Of a DNA stretch of 64,000 bases, positions 44,244 through 51,120 are shown one piece after another. Source of the stretch: Sanguibacter keddieii DSM 10542 (GTDB taxonomy: Bacteria; Actinomycetota; Actinomycetes; Actinomycetales; Cellulomonadaceae); contig NC_013521.1 in the NCBI RefSeq assembly GCF_000024925.1, positions 1,550,001-1,614,000 on the forward strand, written 5' to 3'. Position numbers and translations under genes: made by a program. Each line of letters opens with the position of its first letter. Within the stretch, counting starts at the first letter, position 1. The notes under the pieces were generated by a model. The model was not told the origin of the DNA, ran no database searches, and worked only from the letters and a program-made list of their open reading frames with translations.

Positions 44244-44735
44244 GTGACGACGACCGGCGCGGTCTCCGCCGCACGCCCGACGGCCCCGTCCGTCGGCGAC
44301 GCCGCACCCGACCTCGAGCTCAAGGACACGCACGGCACGCCCGTGCGCCTCAGCTCGTTGCGCGGGACGCCCGTGCTGGTCGTCTTCTACCCCTTCGCGT
44401 TCTCCGGCATCTGCACGGGAGAGCTCTGCGAGCTCCGCGACAACATCGCCGAGCTCGAGACCGCAGGCGTCCGCCTGCTCGCCGTGTCGTGCGACCCGAT
44501 GTACTCGCTCAAGGCCTGGTCCGAGCAGGAAGGCTTCGGCTTCGACCTGCTGTCCGACTTCTGGCCGCACGGCGAGGCAGCCCGGGCGTACGGCGTCTTC
44601 GACGAGGAGCGCGGCCGCGCGGTGCGCGGCAGCTTCCTGGTTGACGCCGAGGGCATCGTCCGCTGGGCCGTCGTCAACGAGGCAGGCCAGCGCCGAGACC
44701 TCTCGGGGTACCTCGAGGCCGTCGCGGCGTTGTAG
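44244..44735 (+). CDS. ahpE: AhpE-type peroxiredoxin
   Basis: Reduces hydrogen peroxide, organic peroxides and peroxynitrite; 163 residues, thioredoxin fold. The peroxidatic Cys57 sits in 'PFAFSGICTGELC', the AhpE form of the PxxxTxxC motif with Ser in place of Thr. A second Cys62 is close by, too near to be a classical resolving Cys. 'RGSFLVDAEGIVRWAVV' marks the C-terminal half. The GTG start lies 7 nt after the DUF3052 stop. tRNA-Val begins 21 nt downstream. Confidence 0.88.
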   Translation: MTTTGAVSAARPTAPSVGDAAPDLELKDTHGTPVRLSSLRGTPVLVVFYPFAFSGICTGELCELRDNIAELETAGVRLLAVSCDPMYSLKAWSEQEGFGFDLLSDFWPHGEAARAYGVFDEERGRAVRGSFLVDAEGIVRWAVVNEAGQRRDLSGYLEAVAAL

Positions 44736-44755
44736 TCTGTCCACCGCTCGTTCAA

Positions 44756-44829
44756 GGGCCTGTAGCTCAGCTGGTTAGAGCGCCACGCTTACACCGTGGA
44801 TGTCGGGGGTTCGAGTCCCTCCGGGCCCA
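44756..44829 (+). tRNA. tRNA-Val (anticodon TAC)
   Basis: The acceptor GGGCCTG pairs with CGGGCCC (one T-G). The D-arm is GCTCAGCTGGTTAGAGC, the anticodon loop CTTACAC, the T-arm GGGGGTTCGAGTCCCTC; discriminator A. The CCA is not encoded. Confidence 0.95.
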
Positions 44830-44922
44830 CTGCTCTGCCTGAGAGCCGACGCCCCACCCGTCTCCCATGGCTGGCCCCAGGCCGCTTGAGGCTCGGGTAG
44901 GCGACGTCTGGAGGATCCGTCG

Positions 44923-45171
44923 ATGAAGACCGTGTCCCAGTCCTACGCCCGCGATCACTATGCCGAGATCCTCGACTCGGTGCTCGAAGACCGTGAAGAG
45001 ATCATCATCGAGAGCGTAGGGCGCTCTGCTGCGGTGGTCGTCGCGCTGGCCGAGTACGAGTCGCTGAGAGAGACGCTTCACATCCTCCGCGAGCCCGCCA
45101 ATTCTCGGCGGGTCCTGGCCTCGATCAAGAGGCTGGAATCGGGATCCAGCGCATCGAGCTCCGACTGCTGA
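44923..45171 (+). CDS. Phd/YefM-type antitoxin without a toxin gene
   Basis: An 82-residue antitoxin-like protein. The Phd/YefM N-terminal DNA-binding fold is clear ('VSQSYARDHYAEILDSVLEDREEIIIESVGRSAAVVVALAEYESL'), with 'ANSRRVLASIKRLESG' as the linker helix. In complete systems a YoeB- or Doc-type toxin gene follows at once; here no toxin frame exists in the 116 nt to the next gene, and the tail 'SSASSSDC' is unlike the usual toxin-binding end. GGAGG precedes the ATG. It lies 93 nt past tRNA-Val, a common integration hotspot, so it may be a remnant of an acquired module. Confidence 0.8.
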   Translation: MKTVSQSYARDHYAEILDSVLEDREEIIIESVGRSAAVVVALAEYESLRETLHILREPANSRRVLASIKRLESGSSASSSDC

Positions 45172-45287
45172 CCAGCTGAGGAGCTGTCGGGTCGTGGGCG
45201 CTGGGCATCAAATCGCCTTTCCCGTGGTTGCGATGACCAACGGCTTCCGTCGTTCTATGCGTCATCCGCACTCGAAGGGGACTCTCC

Positions 45288-46082
45288 ATGCTCATCGACC
45301 TCCACGGCCGTACCGCGCTCGTGACCGGCTCGACCCAGGGGATCGGGCGAGCGATCGCTGCAACCCTCGCTGACGCTGGCGCGCGGGTGGCGATCAACGG
45401 CCGTAGTGCCGAGACGGTTGACGCCGTCGTCGCCGAGCTGCTCGCTGAGGCTCCCCAGCGGAACCTCGTCGCTGCCCCGGGAGACGTCACCGACGAGGCT
45501 GGCACCGACGCGGTCCTCTCCGCGATCGGGCACGTCGACGTCCTCGTCAACAACCTCGGCATCTTCGGCGCCGAGCCCGCCCTCGACATCACGGACGACG
45601 AGTGGCGGCGATACTTCGAGGTCAACGTCCTCGCTGCCGTCCGGCTGATCCGCGCGACGCTGCCGGGGATGAAGGAGCGCGGCTGGGGTCGGGTGCTCAA
45701 CATCGCGAGCGACTCGGCGATCGTCATCCCGGCCGAGATGATCCACTACGGCATGTCGAAGACCGCGCTGCTCGCGGTCTCGCGCGGGTTCGCCAAGGAC
45801 GCTGCGGGCACCGGTGTCACGGTGAACTCCGTGATCGCCGGCCCGACGCACACCGGGGGAGTCGAGAGCTTCGTCTACGAGCTCGTCGACCCCGCCCTCC
45901 CGTGGGACGAGGCGCAGCGCGAGTTCATGCGCCTGCACCGCCCGCAGTCCCTCCTCCAGCGGCTCATCGAGCCGCAGGAGATCGCGAACATGGTCGCCTA
46001 CCTGTCCTCACCGCTCGCCTCGGCGACGACCGGTGCTGCCGTGCGCGTCGACGGCGGGTACGTGGACTCGATCCTGCCGTGA
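45288..46082 (+). CDS. Short-chain dehydrogenase/reductase
   Basis: A 264-residue NAD(P)-dependent oxidoreductase. The cofactor motif is 'TGSTQGIGRAIA' near the N-terminus; 'VLVNNLGIFG' is the NNAG-type motif with Leu for Ala; the catalytic Ser-Tyr-Lys are in 'NIASDSA' and 'IHYGMSK'. It ends in the family-typical 'TTGAAVRVDGGYVDSI'. AAGGGG precedes the ATG. Substrate unknown. The upstream gap (45172-45287) holds no gene. Confidence 0.9.
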   Translation: MLIDLHGRTALVTGSTQGIGRAIAATLADAGARVAINGRSAETVDAVVAELLAEAPQRNLVAAPGDVTDEAGTDAVLSAIGHVDVLVNNLGIFGAEPALDITDDEWRRYFEVNVLAAVRLIRATLPGMKERGWGRVLNIASDSAIVIPAEMIHYGMSKTALLAVSRGFAKDAAGTGVTVNSVIAGPTHTGGVESFVYELVDPALPWDEAQREFMRLHRPQSLLQRLIEPQEIANMVAYLSSPLASATTGAAVRVDGGYVDSILP

Positions 46083-46090
46083 CCCGGCCC

Positions 46091-46116
46091 CGCGCCGCCC
46101 TGAACCGGGCGGCGCG
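46091..46116. terminator. Stem-loop between the SDR gene and the Atu4866-domain gene
   Basis: 10-bp GC arms CGCGCCGCCC (46091-46100) and 46107-46116 around TGAACC, between convergent genes. Confidence 0.65.
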
Positions 46117-46132
46117 GCCGGGGCCCCGGCCG

Positions 46133-46771
46133 TCAGGCTCGAGGCGGTACCCGGCGCAGCACGAACCTCGCGTGGTGCAGGACATCGTCGGCGCGCTGCC
46201 CGAAGGCCCAGAACCCGGTGTCGTCGAGGTAGGCGACCCAGTCCCGGTGCGCCCAGAAGCAACCCGTGTAGGCGTCGCGTCGGCCGCCACGGGTCTCGGA
46301 GTACCGGCCGTCGGCGCTGAGGTGCTGCGTCATGCCACGGGACGGGTCCGTCCAGGCGCCGACCCAGTCGGGCCCCGGGTCGTGCAGGTCGGCGGTGGAG
46401 CCGTCCCAGACGACCACCTGATCCTCGAGCACTACAGCGAGAAGGTCCTGCGGGTTGACCATGAGCATCTCGCCGACGCGCGACGCAGCGACCGCACCGC
46501 GGACCACAGCGAAGGTCGCAGGGCTCCTCGGCGTCAGCCAGGAACCGGTGTCGGAGCCACGGGCACGGATTGCGCCCTCGACCAGGATCGGCACCACGGT
46601 GGCCCCCGAGCCGTCCAGCACAAGAGCGTCCGGCGGGCGCGGCCCATCAGGTCCCACATGGGTAAGGACGCCGTCGGTGGCCACGACGTCCCCGCGCACC
46701 GACCGTGACCGCGTGACGTGCACGAGCGCGCCACGGACGACGACGGTGCGCGGCGCGGAGGGGGCACTCAT
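46133..46771 (-). CDS. Atu4866-domain protein with an amidohydrolase-like N-terminus
   Basis: A 212-residue protein in two parts. Residues 1-75 look like the start of an amidohydrolase ('TVVVRGALVHVTRSRSVRGDVVATDG', 'VLDGSGATVVPILVEGAI') without the metal-binding barrel. Residues about 125-210 match the Atu4866 domain ('WVGAWTDPSRGMTQHLSADGRYSETRG', 'YLDDTGFWAFGQ', 'DVLHHARFVLRR'), whose function is not known. Its ATG overlaps the stop of the aldo/keto reductase gene (ATGA), so it is coupled to it. An enzymatic role for the N-terminal part is doubtful because the catalytic histidines are missing. Confidence 0.75.
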   Translation of the reverse strand: MSAPSAPRTVVVRGALVHVTRSRSVRGDVVATDGVLTHVGPDGPRPPDALVLDGSGATVVPILVEGAIRARGSDTGSWLTPRSPATFAVVRGAVAASRVGEMLMVNPQDLLAVVLEDQVVVWDGSTADLHDPGPDWVGAWTDPSRGMTQHLSADGRYSETRGGRRDAYTGCFWAHRDWVAYLDDTGFWAFGQRADDVLHHARFVLRRVPPRA

Positions 46772-47832
46772 GCGAGCGCCGGGTTGTCGTTCACCGGCCG
46801 CCGAGACGCACGACGGTGGTCGGTCACCTCTCGCCACTGGTCGCCGTAGGCGAGGCCGATCATGTCCTCGCCGCGCATCACGTCGTGGGGGAAGCCGAGC
46901 ACCGGGGCGCTGAGCTCGTCGAGCCGGCGCAGCGTGCTGTCGTCGAGCGTGATGTCGGTGCTGGCGAGGTTGCTGGCCAGCTGCTGCTCGCTGGTGGCGC
47001 CGAGCAGCGGGATGATCGTCCCGGATCGTGAGCGCAGCCACGCGTAGGCGACCTGGGCCGGCGTCCAGCCGCCCGCCTCGGCGACGGCGACCACCTCGCG
47101 CACCACGTGGTCCTCGGCCGTCCCGCTGAAGTCCCACCCGCCGCGGGTCAGACGCCCCTCCCCGCCGTCGAGGTACTTGCCCGTCAGGCGTCCCTCGGCG
47201 AGCGGACCCCAGGCGAGGACGGCGAGGTCGTGCGCCTGCGCCATCGGCATCAGCTCGGAGTCGGGGGAGCGGCTCAGCAGGTTGTAGCGCAGCTGCACGC
47301 CGACGAACGGCGACCAGCCGCGCAGCTCCGCCAGGGTGTTGGCCTGCGCGATCTCCCACGCTGGCCAGTCCGAGACGCCCACGTGCAGGACCTTCCCAGC
47401 CCGCACCTGGTCGTCCAGCGCCCGCATGACCTCGGGCAACGGGGTGAGCGTGTCCCGGGCGTGGACCCACAGCACGTCGACGTGGTCGGTCTCGAGGCGG
47501 CGCAGGCTCGCCTCGAGGGACGTGACGAGGTTCTTGCGGTGGTTGCCCGCGGTGTTGAGGTCTCCGGGCTGGGTCTGCAACGAGTACTTGGTGCCGATGA
47601 CGAACCGGTCGCGCCGGCCTCTGAGTGTCGCACCAATGACCGACTCCGACGTCCCACCGGTGTAGGCGTCTGCGGTGTCGACGAAGTTCCCGCCGGCCTC
47701 GGCGTAGAGGTCGAGCAGGCGGGCACTGGTCTCCCGCGAGGCACCCCAACCCCAGTCGTCGCCGAAGGTCATGGTGCCGAGCGCGAGCTCGGAGACGCGG
47801 ATGCCGGACCGGCCGAGAAGTGTGTAGCGCAT
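46768..47832 (-). CDS. Aldo/keto reductase
   Basis: A 354-residue NADPH-dependent TIM-barrel oxidoreductase. The catalytic tetrad is visible: Asp and Tyr in 'FVDTADAYTGGTSE', Lys in 'VIGTKYSL' and His in 'VLWVHARD'. The C-terminal coenzyme region contains 'IIPLLGATSEQQLASNLAS'. AGGAGGG precedes the ATG at 47832. It forms an operon with the Atu4866-domain gene and is divergent (151 bp) from an XRE-type regulator, a frequent arrangement in actinobacteria. Substrate unknown. Confidence 0.92.
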   Translation of the reverse strand: MRYTLLGRSGIRVSELALGTMTFGDDWGWGASRETSARLLDLYAEAGGNFVDTADAYTGGTSESVIGATLRGRRDRFVIGTKYSLQTQPGDLNTAGNHRKNLVTSLEASLRRLETDHVDVLWVHARDTLTPLPEVMRALDDQVRAGKVLHVGVSDWPAWEIAQANTLAELRGWSPFVGVQLRYNLLSRSPDSELMPMAQAHDLAVLAWGPLAEGRLTGKYLDGGEGRLTRGGWDFSGTAEDHVVREVVAVAEAGGWTPAQVAYAWLRSRSGTIIPLLGATSEQQLASNLASTDITLDDSTLRRLDELSAPVLGFPHDVMRGEDMIGLAYGDQWREVTDHRRASRRPVNDNPALA

Positions 47833-47971
47833 GGGTGCCCTCCTGTCGGTGCTGGGCAGCGGACCGGGAGTCGTCCCGCTGCGACATCCAGACTCATCGG
47901 CTGCGCCCGGCTGGACCAGGGCGAGGACATCCTGGGTGCGACCCACCCAGGAATCCGGGCGGGCTGCGACG

Positions 47972-47977
47972 TACCCT
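47972..47977 (+). promoter_or_regulatory. -10 element of the leaderless XRE regulator
   Basis: TACCCT, 6 nt before the ATG at 47984. Confidence 0.55.
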
Positions 47978-47983
47978 CGAGCC

Positions 47984-48817
47984 ATGCAGAACGACGGGCT
48001 CGGCGCGTACCTCACGGCCCGGCGTGCGCAGGCGCAGCCGGACGCGACGACCGCCGCCAGCTCCGGCTACCGCCGGGTGCCTGGGCTGCGGCGCGAAGAG
48101 GTCGCCGTGCTCGCCGGTCTCAGCGCCGACTACTACACACGCCTGGAGCAGGGCCGCGAGCGGCACCCCTCGGAGCAGGTGCTGGCCGCGCTCGCCCGGG
48201 CCCTGGACCTGGGCGCCGACGCGCGGGCGCACCTGTTCCGGCTCGCGGGCTGCGCCGTGCCCTTCGGGTACGACCACCGTGACGGGGCGGTCAGCGACGA
48301 CCTCGCCCGGCTCATGAGCACCTGGCACTCGACGCCCGCCTACGTCATCGACCGGACCATGGACGTCCTCGCCGAGAACGACCTCGCGCGCGCCCTGCAC
48401 TCCGGTCTCACCGAGACCGACAACCTGGCCAGGACGGTCTTCCTCGACCCCGCGGGACGCGACTTCTACGTGGACTGGGAGCGCGCCGCCCACTCCGCCA
48501 CCGGCCACCTGCGCCTGGCGGAGGGGCACGACCCGCGCGACCCGCGGCTGCTCGAGCTCCTCGACGAGCTCACCCGTCGGAGCCCGGCGTTCCGGGACCT
48601 GTGGAGCCGCCACGACGTGCGGGGCAAGACCCGAGAGCCCAAGCTGTTCCGCCACCCTGACGTCGGCGTGCTGACCCTTACCTACGAGGCCCTCGACGTC
48701 CGCAGCGACCCCGGGCTGCAGCTGATCGTCTACCACGCCCCCGCGGGGAGCCCCAGCGCCGAAGCGCTGGCCCTCCTCGGGTCGCTCGCCGCGAGCCCGA
48801 GGCAGGCCGCCGACTAG
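47984..48817 (+). CDS. XRE-family regulator with MmyB-like ligand domain
   Basis: A 277-residue regulator. The N-terminal helix-turn-helix (about residues 22-80) is 'VPGLRREEVAVLAGLSADYYTRLEQGRERHPSEQVLAALARAL'-like in pattern, the hallmark of this group. The C-terminal MmyB-like domain (about 105-270) includes 'TPAYVIDRTMDVLAENDLARAL' and may bind a fatty-acyl ligand. These regulators usually control an adjacent oxidoreductase, here the divergent aldo/keto reductase. The frame is open upstream, but TACCCT 6 nt before this ATG marks the start. Its stop overlaps the rhamnosidase gene by 4 nt. Confidence 0.88.
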   Translation: MQNDGLGAYLTARRAQAQPDATTAASSGYRRVPGLRREEVAVLAGLSADYYTRLEQGRERHPSEQVLAALARALDLGADARAHLFRLAGCAVPFGYDHRDGAVSDDLARLMSTWHSTPAYVIDRTMDVLAENDLARALHSGLTETDNLARTVFLDPAGRDFYVDWERAAHSATGHLRLAEGHDPRDPRLLELLDELTRRSPAFRDLWSRHDVRGKTREPKLFRHPDVGVLTLTYEALDVRSDPGLQLIVYHAPAGSPSAEALALLGSLAASPRQAAD

Positions 48818-51099
48818 ACGACGCCGGGCCGCTCGACGAGCCGGCGGACGTGGGTCCCGGGCCCGAGGTCGCGCACCGACACCTCGCCCGTCGTGGCCGG
48901 GTCGAACCCGTCCGGCAGGACGAGCCGCGCCGAGCCGGCGGCCGGGACGACCACCCGCAACACGAGCCCCTCCTCGTCCCGTCGCCACGCCACGCTGTAC
49001 CTCCCCGCCGGGCTGTCATGGTGCGTCGATGCCGACTCCACCCCCTCGACCGGCGCCGGGGCGACCAGCGCGCGCTCCCACGCGACGCTCCCGACGTCCT
49101 GCCGCAGGCCGGCCACGGACCCGGTCAGCCAGTGCGCCACGTACCCGAGCATGAAGTGGTTCGCGGAGCCGTCGGTCGCGCGTCCCGTCCAGTGCTCGTG
49201 CAGCGTCGTCTCGCCGGCGGCGAGCATCGTGCCGTAGCTGGGGACGTCGAGCCGGGTGTACACGGTGCGCAGGAGCTCGTGCTCGCCGCGCTCGACGAGC
49301 ACCCGCTGCAGCGCCGCGAGGCCGATCTCCCCGACGGTGATGCGGTCACCGGCCTCGTGGATGCGGGCGACGAGCTGCTGGCCGGCAGCCTCACGGCGAG
49401 CGGCGCCGAGCGCCCCGAGGTCGACGAGCAGCGCCAGGCTGGCCTGGCTGCCGGACCCGACGACGAGGTCGCCGCCGTCACCGGACACGTACTCCTCCTC
49501 GAGCATCGCGCGCAGCTCGCCAGCCCGTCCCCGGAACCGCGCGGCGTCCTCGCTCCTCCCGAGCGCCTCGGCCACCTCGGTGGCGCTGTCGAGCATCCGC
49601 ACCCACCCGTAGGTCGCGACGAGCGGACGCGGGGTGCTGTCGTCGAGGGTGATCCAGTCGCCGAGACCGTGGTCCAGCAGGCCACCGCCCGCAGACCGCT
49701 CGACGTAGTCGAGGTACCGCACGCCCGCGTCCCAGGCCTGCCGGGCCGGGGCGAGGTCGCCATACTGGCGGTGCAGGTGCCGGGGGAGGTGCCAGACGAC
49801 CCCGCCCCAGCTGACGTCGTCGCGGAAACCGTCCTCGAAGACCACGAGCTCGGGGGCGATGTCGGGGATCAGCCCGTCAAGGGTCTGGGAGTCCAGCATG
49901 TGCGTGATCATGTCGGCGTAGTGCGCGGACACGTCGAACCGCGCGGAGACCGGCTCGAACACCTGGTCGAGCTGCTCGAGCCAGCCGAGCTTCTCGCGGT
50001 GCGGGCAGTCGGTCGGCACGCTGTAGAGGTTCGACTCGGCCGCTCGCACCACGAGGTCGTAGACCCCTTGGAGGGTCGCGTCCGAGGTGGCGAACCCGCC
50101 GACCACCGGGTCGTCGGTCATGATCTGCTCGGCGCTCACGTGCACGTCGTCGGTCGGCAGCACTGTGCCGTCTGCCGCGACCACGCGCAGCTGGAGGTAC
50201 CGGAAGCCGTGGTAGCAGAAGCGTGGTCGCCACGTCGCCGCGCCACCGGCCGCCGTGTAGCGGTCCACGATGGTGCGACCCGTGCTGCTCTGGTCGGCAC
50301 GGCCGTCGTCGTGCACGTACTCCGCGGGGAACATCTCGACCCGCGCGCCCGCGGGGAAGCCCGGTCCGAGCCGCAGCACCTGGCGACCGGCGAGGTTGCG
50401 CCCCAGGTCCACGGTCGCACCGTCGGGCAGCGGGAGGCGGGTGCGTTCCTCGACGACGTCGACGACGCGCATCGGCGGTGCCTGCCGCTCCCACGGCCGA
50501 GGGCCGTCCTGCGGCCCGCCGACCACGGCTGCCGGCTCCCACCCAGCGTCGGGCGTGCTGTCCGCCGTGTGCCAGCCCGCAGGATCGAGGCGTGCGTCGT
50601 AGTCCTCGCCGCCGTACCAGTGGCTCAGCGTCGTCGGCCCGAGCATCGCACCCCAGCGCGGCCCGGAGACGTGGCGCTCGGTGCGGCCGTCGGCGGTCTC
50701 GACGACGAGCGCGACGCGCGCTCGCGGAGCCACCCGCAGCCCGACGAACTTGGTGTAGCGGCCCTCGACCTCCCGGACGTGCGAGGGTCCCTCGCCGAGC
50801 TCGACCACGAGCTCGTTGACGCCCTCCCGCAGGAGCGACGTGACGTCGTGGCTGACGGTCGCCACCCGTGTGCGGGTCTCGGAGACGCCGGGCTCGAGCA
50901 CGTCGGCCGACGACGGTGCCCCGTTGACCCGCGCCTCCCAGACGCCGAGGCCGGCGACGGTGAGCCGTGCGGCACGGACGGGGGAGCCGACCGACCCCGA
51001 CCAGCGCAGCACGGGCGCCTGCAGCGGTGGGGTGCCGTCCGCCCAGGCGGGGTGGGTGATCCAGACGGCGTCGTCGATGTCGTGGAGGTGGGGGTGCAT
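48814..51099 (-). CDS. Alpha-L-rhamnosidase, GH78 family
   Basis: A 761-residue glycosidase that should release terminal alpha-L-rhamnose. N-terminal beta-sandwich domains (to about 330) carry 'ARLTVAGLGVWEARVNG' and 'HWYGGEDYDARLD'. The (alpha/alpha)6 barrel begins near 'DLVVRAAESNLYSVPTDCPH' and includes 'REKLGWLEQLDQ' and 'GTMLAAGETTLHEHWTG', where the acidic residues are the expected catalytic ones. A C-terminal beta domain follows. It has no signal peptide, so it is intracellular. GAGGACACC precedes the ATG. It is the last gene of the glycan operon, 21 nt after the GH35 gene. Confidence 0.88.
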   Translation of the reverse strand: MHPHLHDIDDAVWITHPAWADGTPPLQAPVLRWSGSVGSPVRAARLTVAGLGVWEARVNGAPSSADVLEPGVSETRTRVATVSHDVTSLLREGVNELVVELGEGPSHVREVEGRYTKFVGLRVAPRARVALVVETADGRTERHVSGPRWGAMLGPTTLSHWYGGEDYDARLDPAGWHTADSTPDAGWEPAAVVGGPQDGPRPWERQAPPMRVVDVVEERTRLPLPDGATVDLGRNLAGRQVLRLGPGFPAGARVEMFPAEYVHDDGRADQSSTGRTIVDRYTAAGGAATWRPRFCYHGFRYLQLRVVAADGTVLPTDDVHVSAEQIMTDDPVVGGFATSDATLQGVYDLVVRAAESNLYSVPTDCPHREKLGWLEQLDQVFEPVSARFDVSAHYADMITHMLDSQTLDGLIPDIAPELVVFEDGFRDDVSWGGVVWHLPRHLHRQYGDLAPARQAWDAGVRYLDYVERSAGGGLLDHGLGDWITLDDSTPRPLVATYGWVRMLDSATEVAEALGRSEDAARFRGRAGELRAMLEEEYVSGDGGDLVVGSGSQASLALLVDLGALGAARREAAGQQLVARIHEAGDRITVGEIGLAALQRVLVERGEHELLRTVYTRLDVPSYGTMLAAGETTLHEHWTGRATDGSANHFMLGYVAHWLTGSVAGLRQDVGSVAWERALVAPAPVEGVESASTHHDSPAGRYSVAWRRDEEGLVLRVVVPAAGSARLVLPDGFDPATTGEVSVRDLGPGTHVRRLVERPGVV

Positions 51100-51120
51100 G
51101 GTGTCCTCAGGTCGGGCTGG

